A stretch of DNA of 64,000 bases from Komagataella phaffii GS115. Its lineage: Eukaryota > Ascomycota > Pichiomycetes > Pichiales > Pichiaceae. Shown piece by piece: positions 1 through 8,238 of the stretch (position 1 is the stretch's first letter; each line of letters opens with the position of its first letter). The translations under genes and the position numbers were made by a program. Location: contig NC_012966.1 of the NCBI RefSeq assembly GCF_000027005.1, positions 496,001-560,000 of the forward strand, given 5' to 3'. Under the pieces are notes generated by a model that did not search any database, was not told the DNA's origin, and saw only the letters and a program-made list of their open reading frames with translations.

Positions 1-68
1 ACTGTATGAGGAAGTAAAATATTGCCTGCTTAACCTGACCTGCTACAAGAAAAGAATGGGATGATCTG

Positions 69-84
69 AAAAAAAAAAAAAAAA
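69..84 (-). terminator. Pol III terminator of tRNA-Arg
   Basis: A T16 run on the minus strand begins 16 nt past the tRNA 3' end. It is far longer than the 5-7 T usually needed in yeast. Confidence 0.8.
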
Positions 85-100
85 TTAGAAGAAAGCACCG

Positions 101-173
101 CACCCACGCTGGGAGTCGAACCCAGAATCTTTTGATTAGAAGTCAAACGCGTTAACCATTACGCTACGCAGGC
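101..173 (-). tRNA. tRNA-Arg (anticodon UCU)
   Basis: Read on the minus strand, a 73-nt cloverleaf is seen. The acceptor 5' strand is GCCTGCG, the anticodon arm is TTGA-CTTCTAA-TCAA with UCU in the middle of the loop, and the T-arm contains GGGTTCGACTCCC, a good internal B box. It decodes AGA arginine codons. No intron is present. The acceptor starts with a G1-U72 wobble, which the S. cerevisiae tRNA-Arg(UCU) also has. A run of 16 A on the plus strand (69-84), i.e. T16 on the transcribed strand, lies just downstream and is a strong Pol III terminator. Confidence 0.95.
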
Positions 174-743
174 TTTTTCCTGATACCAGTTTTCCTTTGA
201 ACGTTAAGTTTGGTAAAGATGAAGGAATTTTTTGCCAAAATGATAAGCTAGAAACTTCAAGGCCTCCAGAGACTGGATCGACACCCAAATCTCAATGTTT
301 TTCAAAACAGTCATTACTTATAGTATAAATGTGTGCTTCAACCGATAGAATTATGAATCGAAAGCGTCAAAGCTATCAACGCTACAGATTTTGAATCACG
401 GTAAATGAAATCTGGAATACAAAGTACTCTATCTATGGAATTACATTGTCATTTAATCGACTAATGACTTCCATTTTATAATTCAATAATCTGTACTTCT
501 TCAGACTAAACCACCGAATAGAAGTAGCTACATAGTACAAAATCAATTTAAACGATTCATTGATCCATGCTACCACAATAATAATAATCGTAGTGTTCAG
601 GCGGATAATTTCTATCCTCAATCCCTGCTGTTGCCTGGACTATTACGGATTTCCTCAACATTGAACAGTCCAGGATACTACTATTTTGTAGTCGCGTATA
701 AAATATCTGAGAACCGCGTTCCATCTTACGATATAACATAATC
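174..743. other. intergenic: tRNA-Arg to CSM3
   Basis: 570 bp between the tRNA (transcribed leftwards) and CSM3 (rightwards), so both 5' flanks lie here. It is AT-rich and I see no further gene, repeat or clear element. Confidence 0.6.
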
Positions 744-1475
744 ATGTCTGATGAGCTTGACCCCGATAATGTCCTCGGGGCTTCTGCTGATACCCAAAGT
801 AAGGACATCGATGAAACTAACCAAGATCTCTTGGGTCCTAAGAAATCTACTTCCACGAGGAGAAAGTTGTATGTTTTAAACGAGGATGTTCTACTATCCA
901 GTAAAGGTTATCCCGACTTGTTAAGACAGTGTCAGAATTTCAAGTTCAAGAAGAGAAAACCCTACAAAGAATTTACCAGATCCTATCATATGGAAAACAT
1001 GGAAAAGCTACTACAAATGTACCAATTATGGGGCCATCAAGTTTATCCCAGAGCAAACTTCAACGATTTTACCAAAGTATGTGCAAGAGCCTCAAACAGA
1101 CCAAGAGTGAAAAGGTGGAGAGTTCAAACGACAAAAGATGAAATCAATAGAAAGTTCTACAATGAAACTGGTCAATTTGATGATATACTGGTGGAAAATG
1201 GTGAGAAAGATGAACTACCAGTCAGAGAGTCTACACCAGGGGAAACTACAGTGTTTTCTAATACAGAACCACAGGACAGTACACTAAATACCCACCTTTT
1301 TGTTGATGACGATGACGACGACATTTATACAACAATGCCATCCAATTCTACGTCTACGTCTGCATCAAAGGACCCTACTCACGAAGAAATGCTAGACATC
1401 GACGAACCCACAGTCCAGAACCAGGAACTGGATTTCCAGGACGAATTAGAAGCCATGAGAGAAATGGGAATGTAA
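744..1475 (+). CDS. CSM3: Csm3/Swi3 replication fork protection subunit
   Basis: A 243-residue protein with a Swi3 domain at about residues 41-126. The tell-tale stretch is NFKFKKR, then YQLWGHQVYPRANF and the basic RVKRWR end. In the family (S. cerevisiae Csm3, S. pombe Swi3, human TIPIN) this subunit binds Tof1/Swi1 and stabilises paused replication forks, aiding the S-phase checkpoint and sister cohesion in the nucleus. The C-terminal half is low-complexity and acidic, with six consecutive Asp near residues 185-190, as is usual for the family. The ATG at 744 is the first in frame. The next gene is convergent 68 bp away. Identity rests on the domain; confidence is high for the family. Confidence 0.88.
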   Translation: MSDELDPDNVLGASADTQSKDIDETNQDLLGPKKSTSTRRKLYVLNEDVLLSSKGYPDLLRQCQNFKFKKRKPYKEFTRSYHMENMEKLLQMYQLWGHQVYPRANFNDFTKVCARASNRPRVKRWRVQTTKDEINRKFYNETGQFDDILVENGEKDELPVRESTPGETTVFSNTEPQDSTLNTHLFVDDDDDDIYTTMPSNSTSTSASKDPTHEEMLDIDEPTVQNQELDFQDELEAMREMGM

Positions 1476-1543
1476 TAATTTGCGCTAGTATTAACAAAAT
1501 AAATAAATATGACCGATCTACTGCTCCTACTTGTAAGCTCCTC

Positions 1544-2194
1544 CTATTGTGTGATAATACCTCTTCCCTCACCCAAGTCTTCAACGGTTTGGGATAGTGG
1601 TCTTCTGTAAACACCTTCCCAGAAACCTTGCCTTTCGGTTTTGATAACCTTGTTGTCGAAACCACCTTCGTTACCATTTCCAGCTTCAAGAGCTGCTCTA
1701 TAAGAGTTGTCACCCAAGTTGAAGTTTCCAGCCCAGGTCAAGAATCCAAATAATGATCCCATTCCAACGGCAATGGCCACATTGGAAGAAAGTGGCTTCT
1801 TTGTACGGAAGATGGACAGTCCGATAAGAGATGCAATCGAGCTAGCTGCGAACTCGCCAGTGGCAGTCTGTCCCTCTTGCAAATTGGCAAAAGAATGAGA
1901 TAAGAATGAAAAAGCACCCAGGGCCACAGGGAATCCAATCAACTGGCTCTTGCTCAAGGAAAACAAATTCAAATATTTAGCCAATCCTGGTCTGGCAGAA
2001 CCTTTCTTATATTGCATCAACCTTCTGAAGTGCATACCTCCAAGTAAGACACCTGAACCTATAAACACCTTGGAAGCTTCTCTAATTGAATCCTTTGGAA
2101 CATACTCTCCTTCTTTAGTTTTTGTAGTTGGCCAAAAAGGTTGTGGCAGGTGGAACTGCTCCACGACCGTTTGCTCTGCTGTTGTCTCGGACAT
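1544..2194 (-). CDS. probable mitochondrial complex I accessory subunit (NDUFA11/B14.7, NUJM-like)
   Basis: A 216-residue protein with several moderately hydrophobic stretches (about 45-60, 83-105, 118-130, 138-155), fitting a small multi-span inner-membrane protein. The C-terminus RRPLSQTVEDLGEGRGI resembles the conserved RRP-ET-ELGEGRGI end of fungal B14.7 (NDUFA11) proteins such as Yarrowia NUJM and Neurospora 21.3b. That subunit is an accessory membrane-arm component of NADH:ubiquinone oxidoreductase and is related to the Tim17/22/23 fold. S. cerevisiae lacks complex I, so no counterpart is expected there. It lacks a classic cleavable presequence. Assignment is from remembered family features, so it could be another Tim17-like inner-membrane protein. 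Confidence 0.6.
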   Translation of the reverse strand: MSETTAEQTVVEQFHLPQPFWPTTKTKEGEYVPKDSIREASKVFIGSGVLLGGMHFRRLMQYKKGSARPGLAKYLNLFSLSKSQLIGFPVALGAFSFLSHSFANLQEGQTATGEFAASSIASLIGLSIFRTKKPLSSNVAIAVGMGSLFGFLTWAGNFNLGDNSYRAALEAGNGNEGGFDNKVIKTERQGFWEGVYRRPLSQTVEDLGEGRGIITQ

Positions 2195-2568
2195 GCTCTA
2201 GGCTTTTCTAAACTGTGAACCTCTGGTTTCGATGAGACCAATTAAATGGAAGCCTTTTTGGAGAAGATCGGCAGGCTCGAAAATACACCCATATTATTAC
2301 CCGTTCGGTGTTTAGCCCGTAATTGTTGCGAATTTCTGTGCACCGTAAAGGTTAGGTATGTCAAACATAAATATATACCTCATCCCATCGTATCCGAACT
2401 ACACTTTTTTTGACGTCGTTCTTGACCCTCTTTCAATAGCTAACCTACAGTTACTTTTTTAGGTGAAAGGAGACTTCTGATATACTGACAAGAAACGCTT
2501 TATCCTTTTGTGGTCTTTCTGTGCCTGAAAGATTACTGTTTACAGGCAACTGAAGACGCTTACTAAGA
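2195..2568. promoter_or_regulatory. divergent promoter region, complex I subunit / YHR202W-like gene
   Basis: 374 bp between two divergently transcribed genes. It holds both promoters by position. A pyrimidine-rich stretch precedes the right-hand gene. No specific factor site stands out. Confidence 0.5.
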
Positions 2569-4821
2569 ATGGGATTGTTGGAGAAGAGGGTGATAACCCT
2601 CTCAATAGTCACATTGCTTGTGCTGGTTAACCTTCTAGACTTTAGATCAGTATCTAATGGGTCAACGTCACAGGATTATAGGGCGAACAACATTTTATTT
2701 AAACTGAATCTGCGCCATGCAGATGCTATTGATTCAAGACAACAATTGCAATCAAGGTTCATTAATTACTACGACCAACTCCGCTCTTTCAACACAGGAG
2801 AGCTCAATTTCTTACACACTACTGATACTCATGGCTGGTATATGGGTCATCCCACTCAACCCCAATATTCCTCGGATTGGGGAGACTTTTTGTCATTCGT
2901 TCAGAGGTTAAAAGATTTACTCTTTCAAGAAGGAAAAGATTTAATTTTGGTCGATTCTGGTGATCGACACGATGGAAATGGATTGAGTGACTGCACTTCC
3001 CCCAATGGACTACGATCCAACAATATCTTCTCGGCTATTGATTTCGACTTACTTACTGTCGGTAATCATGAGCTTTACTCTGAAGCTGTGAGTGAGTTAG
3101 AATTTTCCACAGTAATTCCGCATTATGGTGATAGATATATTTCCACAAATGTGGAATACCTTACAGGTGACGGTGAATGGGTTCCATTCGGGAACAGCCA
3201 ATATCGTGTCTGGAAGTCCAAAAACACCAGGAGAACTATTCTTGGATTGTCTTTCATGTTCGACTTTAGATATACTGGAAATGAGAGGGTGAGAGTAACT
3301 TCAATTTCTACAATGATCCAAACTGGTTCTCTTGATGCAATCATTGAGACTATCAAGAGCAATCACAGGCCAGAAATCATCGTAGTTGTGGGCCACCTTC
3401 CAGTCCATCATGTCTGGGCTGAGTCTCGTATGTTACATGACTATCTCCGTTCTAAGTTTCCGGATAAGATAATTCAATATTTTGGAGGTCATTCACATAT
3501 CAGAGACTTTGTTGTTCATGATGACCTTTCAACAGGGTTACAGAGTGGTAGATTTTGTGAAACCATCGGTTTCTTGTCAATGAACAATATAGACAGTGCC
3601 ACCTCAAAGGACACAAGCAATTGGGCTTGGGATAATATTGACAGGAAGTATATCGATTTCAACTTACATTCTATGCTTTTTCATACAAATATCTCCAAAG
3701 TTAGTGAATTCAACACGGAAGAGGGAGTCACACTTTCAGACAAGATTATATCAACAGTAAGTGAACTAAACCTAACCAAAGAATACGGTAGGGTTCCAAG
3801 AAATTACTACCTTGCAGGAAGACCATATCCACACCACCAGAATCTTTACAGTCTCATTTCTGATGAAATCCTCCCAACGCTGCCTTATAGAGTTAAGTTA
3901 GGAGATGAACCGTTTGAACCCAGTAATGCCCGAGTCGTTATCATCAACACAGGTGCTATACGGTATGATCTTTACAAAGGTATTTTTTCCGAAAACACCA
4001 AATATACAATCAGCCCATTCTTGAACCAATGGAGGGTTATCCCAGCAGTCCCTAAGAAAATTGCGTTGCAGATACTTCCAACCTTAAACCAGTTAGATTA
4101 TATCATTAGCAATTTGGATAAGAATGCAGACCAGGACTTCTCTTTGGACATTATGAGCGATTACTATAATGGAGACCATTCTTCCAGAGATCGACTCTTT
4201 GGCCAGGATATTGTTGATCTCACAACTTTGATGTCCCCTTTTGCACGTTCAAATTTGATTGAAAAGTTGATCATGATGGGCAAGTTCCAATCGGATGTTA
4301 GAAACGCCAAAGAGAAAGAGCAACAGCCCTTCTTACCTCATCATGAGCAGCATGTTTTGGTCAAGCTGCTAGAATTTTTTAATTGGAACAAGCTTACCCA
4401 CGGATACGTAACAAATGACGATTTTGGAGATGAAGGAGACGATACTAAACATAAGCAAATCAGTTTTTATGAACCTCCATGCGTTATTCAAAGCTATCAA
4501 AGACACTACAATGATAGCATATCCAATATAATATTTGACTTGGTGATACCGGATGATGAAGATGAAGTGATTGATGTCGTGTTTTACGACTTTATAGAGC
4601 CATACATTTTGTACGCTTTGCGACAAATCCTCAATGTCGATTTAGACAAGAGATCATGGGTGCAACCAAGGGAACCCGTATACTTACAAAGTGCTACCAA
4701 AGTTGGCAACACTACATTATATCAGAGTTTCTTGCGATCAATTCAAGTTTACAATGATGTTGAAAATGAATGGAACGTTGGAGAGATGCTGAAGAGATAT
4801 GTCACAGAGAACTGGGCCTAA
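2569..4821 (+). CDS. calcineurin-like metallophosphatase, 5'-nucleotidase family (YHR202W-like)
   Basis: A 750-residue protein with an N-terminal hydrophobic signal-anchor (about residues 7-25) followed by a dimetal phosphoesterase domain. All its motifs are visible: D-T-H-G near residue 85, DSGDRHDG near 129, GNHEL near 165, VVVGH near 270 and GGHSH near 306. The C-terminal half resembles the 5'-nucleotidase substrate domain (NTGAIRYDLYKG). The protein should act in the secretory pathway or vacuole lumen as a nucleotide- or phosphoester-hydrolase; the substrate is unknown. In S. cerevisiae YHR202W sits beside RPS4B, and here RPS4 is also the next gene, which supports orthology. It is longer than YHR202W (about 600 residues). 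Confidence 0.85.
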   Translation: MGLLEKRVITLSIVTLLVLVNLLDFRSVSNGSTSQDYRANNILFKLNLRHADAIDSRQQLQSRFINYYDQLRSFNTGELNFLHTTDTHGWYMGHPTQPQYSSDWGDFLSFVQRLKDLLFQEGKDLILVDSGDRHDGNGLSDCTSPNGLRSNNIFSAIDFDLLTVGNHELYSEAVSELEFSTVIPHYGDRYISTNVEYLTGDGEWVPFGNSQYRVWKSKNTRRTILGLSFMFDFRYTGNERVRVTSISTMIQTGSLDAIIETIKSNHRPEIIVVVGHLPVHHVWAESRMLHDYLRSKFPDKIIQYFGGHSHIRDFVVHDDLSTGLQSGRFCETIGFLSMNNIDSATSKDTSNWAWDNIDRKYIDFNLHSMLFHTNISKVSEFNTEEGVTLSDKIISTVSELNLTKEYGRVPRNYYLAGRPYPHHQNLYSLISDEILPTLPYRVKLGDEPFEPSNARVVIINTGAIRYDLYKGIFSENTKYTISPFLNQWRVIPAVPKKIALQILPTLNQLDYIISNLDKNADQDFSLDIMSDYYNGDHSSRDRLFGQDIVDLTTLMSPFARSNLIEKLIMMGKFQSDVRNAKEKEQQPFLPHHEQHVLVKLLEFFNWNKLTHGYVTNDDFGDEGDDTKHKQISFYEPPCVIQSYQRHYNDSISNIIFDLVIPDDEDEVIDVVFYDFIEPYILYALRQILNVDLDKRSWVQPREPVYLQSATKVGNTTLYQSFLRSIQVYNDVENEWNVGEMLKRYVTENWA

Positions 4822-4932
4822 ATAGGCGTAATTTTTAATAACTTTTGTATCATTTTTGACTTTTAATCTATTGCTTCTACTTTACCCCAGCTACTAAATT
4901 CTCATAGAAATAGTCCAACATCTCAACATTTT

Positions 4933-4942
4933 GTCACATGAC
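4933..4942. promoter_or_regulatory. GTCACATGAC element, E-box-like (Cbf1-like)
   Basis: The 10-mer GTCACATGAC lies about 235 bp upstream of RPS4 inside a longer palindrome (4930-4945). It differs by one base from the Cbf1 site GTCACGTGAC. Cbf1 and Tbf1 are known regulators of ribosomal protein genes in some non-Saccharomyces yeasts. The same 10-mer recurs, inverted, in the VMA10/BCD1 promoter. Function is inferred. Confidence 0.35.
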
Positions 4943-5060
4943 AAACATTAGGGGAGGGCCCAAACTTTGTTAGCAGACACGGGTACACTTGTTCACCGAA
5001 ACACGACCTTCCATATTTGTTCATCAAACGGAGAGAGAGACAGTGAGCAGCACACGACAG

Positions 5061-5076
5061 CCGCGATTCATCGCGG
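5061..5076. repeat. perfect short inverted repeat upstream of RPS4
   Basis: CCGCGAT, a 2-nt loop, then ATCGCGG. The 7-bp GC-rich arms sit about 100 bp upstream of the RPS4 ATG. It could be a dimeric protein-binding site or a hairpin in the 5' leader. Confidence 0.5.
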
Positions 5077-5176
5077 TAGGGGAAAACCTCTCCCATGCTA
5101 TGGTAGCGCTAAAAAAATTCACCCAGAGTTTTCTCTTTTTTCATCTTAGTAGAACCATTGAAGTAATTAATTGAAA

Positions 5177-6241
5177 ATGGCTAGAGGACCGTATGTTATT
5201 TTGTTCACGGATTAGCAGAAAATGGAAGGAGCAATATTTCAAGAGAACAGAGATGGTCCATGTTCAGATCTGAACACAAGGTTGTGGATCAAGACGTCAA
5301 CTTTGAAAAGTTTTTCATCATGATCATCTCTTTTGACTGGGAGATTGTTGTTTTCTGCAAAGCTATTGAAGGATAATGAAGTCGCAAGTACTAACAATTC
5401 TTTTAGAAAGAAGCATCTAAAGCGTCTCGCAGCTCCATCCCACTGGATGCTTGACAAGTTGTCGGGTACTTATGCCCCAAGACCATCCCCAGGTCCTCAC
5501 AAGTTGCGTGAGTCCCTGCCATTGATTGTGTTCTTGAGAAACCGTCTTAAGTATGCTTTGAACGGTCGTGAGGTCAAGGCCATTTTGATGCAGAGACACG
5601 TCCAGGTCGACGGTAAAGTCAGAACCGATGCTACATTCCCAGCTGGTTTCATGGACGTCATCACTTTGGAGGCCACCAACGAAAACTTCAGATTGGTCTA
5701 CGACGTCAAGGGTAGATTTGCTGTCCACAGAATCACCGACGAGGAGGCCACTTACAAGTTGGGTAAGGTTAAGAAGGTGCAATTAGGAAAGAAGGGTATC
5801 CCATACTTGGTCACCCACGACGGTAGAACCATCAGATACCCTGACCCAGATATCAAGGTTAACGACTCTATCAAGATTGACCTGGCTACCGGAAAGATTT
5901 TGGACTTTGTTAAGTTTGATGTTGGTAAGTTAGTCATGGTTACCGGTGGTCGTAACTTGGGAAGAGTCGGTGTCATTACCCACCGTGAAAAGCACGAGGG
6001 TGGTTTCGACTTGGTTCACATCAAGGATGCTCTGGAAAACCAGTTCGTTACTAGATTGTCCAACGTTTTCATCATTGGTGAAGCTAACGCCCCAATCATC
6101 TCCCTTCCAAAGGGTAAGGGTATCAAGTTGTCCATTGCTGAGGAGCGTGACCAGAGACGTCAACAACAGGGTCTGGATGTTGAGGCCGAAGAAGAGGTTG
6201 AGGAAGAGGCTGACGTTGATTCTGAAGTTGATTTTGAGTAA
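5177..6241 (+). CDS. RPS4: 40S ribosomal protein S4 (eS4), one intron
   Basis: Spliced gene: exon 1 5177-5190 (ATGGCTAGAGGACC), intron 5191-5406, exon 2 5407-6241. The intron begins GTATGT, has TACTAAC at 5389-5395 and ends TTTTAG. The junction falls inside the proline/lysine boundary of MARGPKKHLKRL, at the position used in S. cerevisiae RPS4. The product is 282 residues with an S4-like RNA-binding region (about 42-105) and a KOW-type segment (about 175-210). It is a small-subunit ribosomal protein of the cytoplasm. The canonical family end ([20 protein letters not shown]) is followed by a 21-residue, mostly Glu/Asp extension that S. cerevisiae and human S4 lack. Exon 2 also reads open back to an ATG at 5333, but that part is intron. 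Confidence 0.96.
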
Positions 6242-6437
6242 ATATACTAGGATAAAGTAACACCAAGGTATTCGTATTATACAGACAGTAGACTGCTAAT
6301 TTATTGTGCATCATTGTAGAGGTAGGTGACTTGATTAGGTTTTGGGTAAATGGTTTTGATTACATAATAGGCTGAAGTATTTATCCCTCTCTGTTTTTGG
6401 AGGGCATCGATGGAACTCCTCCGCACTATCACTAACC

Positions 6438-7268
6438 ATGTATTCATTGAGTAACCGAGTTTTGCCGTCATATACTTCAAGAAATGTCAGTAAGAGGATT
6501 GTTTTGTCGTGTTCTAGAGGATTGATTAGGAGCAGTAGGTTTAATTCTACCACAACACCCTTACAAACTCCCCGTCGTGGCGGATACTGGAAGTACTATT
6601 TGGGGGCATTTGCCTTAGGTGGACTCGCAGCTTCTCAATTGCCGCTTTACAGTATATATCAATTATCAGCAACGAGTTTGCCAGAGGACGGTGACTCTTT
6701 TGAATACGCTGAGTATATGACTTCTTTGGAATTACAGCTGCAAGGATTGCCGATAGTGAAAGCGCTAAGCAACGACCCCAGATATGTCAAGTTCAGGGCA
6801 TGGCAAAATTTGGAAGGTAATATCTTGGAAAACAGTCTTATTGGGGGTACATTGAATGTACCAGGAGGTTTCGCAGTGATGCCTGTAGCGTTCGTGAATG
6901 AGTCCACTGAAGAGATGATTACTGTTGTTCATGTGGGCAGGAAACTCTGTGGATATCCATTACTAGTTCATGGAGGAATACTAGCTACAATTCTAGATGA
7001 AAATCTAAAGAGATGTTCAATTCTAGAATTCAATAAGAAAAAGAATTTGAATTTGAAATATAATGACGAGATGAGCTATAATATGATCCACACAAAAACA
7101 CTTACGATATCCTACAGATCTCCGACACTGGCTGACAATTTCATAGTGATAAAATCTCAGTGCCAACCTGGTGGGGATAAGGATTCTGTCAATGTCAAGG
7201 CCAACATTGAAACAGTAAATCAACGGGTTTTGGTGAATGGTGATGCAGTATTTAAGATCGACAAGTAA
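6438..7268 (+). CDS. FMP10: mitochondrial HotDog-fold thioesterase-like protein (Fmp10 family)
   Basis: A 276-residue protein. The N-terminus is basic and Ser/Arg-rich like a mitochondrial presequence, followed by a hydrophobic segment around residues 52-70. The C-terminal half has a HotDog (4HBT-type) fold signature with PLLVHGGILATILDE near residue 175 and a strand-rich tail. Members are presumed acyl-CoA thioesterases, but no substrate is established for yeast Fmp10. The gene converges on FAU1 with 17 bp between stop codons. In S. cerevisiae FMP10 (YER182W) is likewise next to FAU1 (YER183C), which supports the name. Catalytic function is inferred from the fold only. Confidence 0.75.
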   Translation: MYSLSNRVLPSYTSRNVSKRIVLSCSRGLIRSSRFNSTTTPLQTPRRGGYWKYYLGAFALGGLAASQLPLYSIYQLSATSLPEDGDSFEYAEYMTSLELQLQGLPIVKALSNDPRYVKFRAWQNLEGNILENSLIGGTLNVPGGFAVMPVAFVNESTEEMITVVHVGRKLCGYPLLVHGGILATILDENLKRCSILEFNKKKNLNLKYNDEMSYNMIHTKTLTISYRSPTLADNFIVIKSQCQPGGDKDSVNVKANIETVNQRVLVNGDAVFKIDK

Positions 7269-7285
7269 CGAGAGAAATTGAATGT

Positions 7286-7921
7286 TTAAGATGACCGTCT
7301 GTAAATGTCACTGTCAATCAATACATAGTCCAATTTTTCATCATGCGCCTCGATTGGCAGGGAATCCACCAACTGCTCTTTCAGGCCTATCCCAATCAAC
7401 AGTGGTCTCGGATTGCCAGTAGATTCTTGGTATCTCTTGATGTAATCGTCATAGAAACCGGCCCCATGACCCATCCTGTAACAATCCTTGGTGAAGGCAA
7501 CACCAGGAAGAACCACAATATCAATTCCTGACTCCAAGCCATTCACTCCCGAATTAGATTCTGGCTCCAAAAGTTTGTAGACCCCTCTGGGTTTGAGAGT
7601 TAAAACTTGAGACAAATTGGGCACTTCCAGCATTTGCAGATAAGATTTCTGACCAGGAAACCTTTGAAACGATCCATCTTCTAGCTTTGTGATGCGAGGC
7701 AGAAATAACCTTTTGCCATCTTCAAAAATCTTCCTTATCAAAGGAAGGGTCTGCACTTCCCCGTGTGGCATATTCATATAAAGTGCAATCTTTGATGCAT
7801 TCTGATATTCCGGTAGCGTGAGCAACAACGATGCAATGTGATTGGACTGATGCGAAATGTAATCAATTGATAGCTGTGAGAGGCATTTCTTTATCTGAGA
7901 TCTCACGATGGATTTTGACAT
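7286..7921 (-). CDS. FAU1: 5-formyltetrahydrofolate cyclo-ligase
   Basis: A 211-residue protein matching the family in length. It begins with the typical K-x-x-x-R-x-x-I-K helix. The conserved MGHGAGFYDDY motif (about 150-160) corresponds to the substrate/ATP site GxGxGxYD near the C-terminus. The enzyme converts 5-formyl-THF to 5,10-methenyl-THF with ATP and returns a storage folate to one-carbon metabolism. No presequence is obvious. It converges with FMP10 and is divergent from the aminotransferase gene. Confidence 0.92.
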   Translation of the reverse strand: MSKSIVRSQIKKCLSQLSIDYISHQSNHIASLLLTLPEYQNASKIALYMNMPHGEVQTLPLIRKIFEDGKRLFLPRITKLEDGSFQRFPGQKSYLQMLEVPNLSQVLTLKPRGVYKLLEPESNSGVNGLESGIDIVVLPGVAFTKDCYRMGHGAGFYDDYIKRYQESTGNPRPLLIGIGLKEQLVDSLPIEAHDEKLDYVLIDSDIYRRSS

Positions 7922-8017
7922 CTATCATGCGGGTTTGCAAGCTCTAATTAGGACTGAAAAATAAAATAGTCATCATCGGCTGACGGTTGTGAGTTTGTAT
8001 GGTCGAGCAAGACCGGC

Positions 8018-8027
8018 CCGTTACCGG
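8018..8027. promoter_or_regulatory. candidate Leu3 site
   Basis: CCGTTACCGG is an inverted CCG/CGG pair with a 4-bp spacer, the geometry bound by the zinc-cluster regulator Leu3 (consensus CCGGNNCCGG), with one mismatch. It lies about 212 bp upstream of the aminotransferase ATG. Leu3 controls BAT1 in S. cerevisiae, so the site makes sense. Binding is inferred. Confidence 0.5.
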
Positions 8028-8193
8028 TTCACTTAATCATAGAGAAAATATATCCTCGAATAACCGACGGAGGTTTCAAGACCCCTCAGACGAGCATCAG
8101 TTCTCCAGGAGGAAAAAATTGCCTTCCGAAGGGACATTTTTTTCCGGTAAATATAATAAGGAAAACTCCCTGTTGAACGCACCCTCGGTAAAG

Positions 8194-8200
8194 TGACTAA
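8194..8200. promoter_or_regulatory. Gcn4-like element TGACTAA
   Basis: One mismatch from the Gcn4 consensus TGACTCA, 39 bp upstream of the first aminotransferase ATG. Amino-acid biosynthetic genes are typical Gcn4 targets. Its closeness to the start codon makes it less certain. Confidence 0.35.
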
Positions 8201-8221
8201 TTCTACACATTAACCTCACCC

Positions 8222-8228
8222 TATAAAT
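8222..8228 (+). promoter_or_regulatory. TATA-like box of the aminotransferase gene
   Basis: TATAAAT lies only 17 nt before the first ATG (8239). If used at yeast spacing, transcripts would start beyond that ATG and encode the shorter isoform from 8281. Confidence 0.4.
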
Positions 8229-8238
8229 TAAAGGACAA

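Larger units (their letters stand above)
4822..5176. promoter_or_regulatory. intergenic region and RPS4 promoter
   Basis: 355 bp upstream of RPS4. It contains a 16-bp palindrome with 7-bp arms TTTGTCA/TGACAAA (4930-4945), a CCCTAA core on the minus strand (TTAGGGG at 4948-4954) and a second perfect hairpin (5061-5076). These are listed separately where useful. Confidence 0.6.
7922..8238. promoter_or_regulatory. divergent promoter FAU1 / branched-chain aminotransferase
   Basis: 317 bp. Three candidate elements face the aminotransferase: a Leu3-type site (8018-8027), a Gcn4-like TGACTAA (8194-8200) and TATAAAT (8222-8228). They are described individually. Confidence 0.6.

Noticed and set aside
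5333..5406. Unspliced RPS4 start at 5333
   Set aside because: This part is intron; exon 1 at 5177-5190 supplies the conserved MARGP start.
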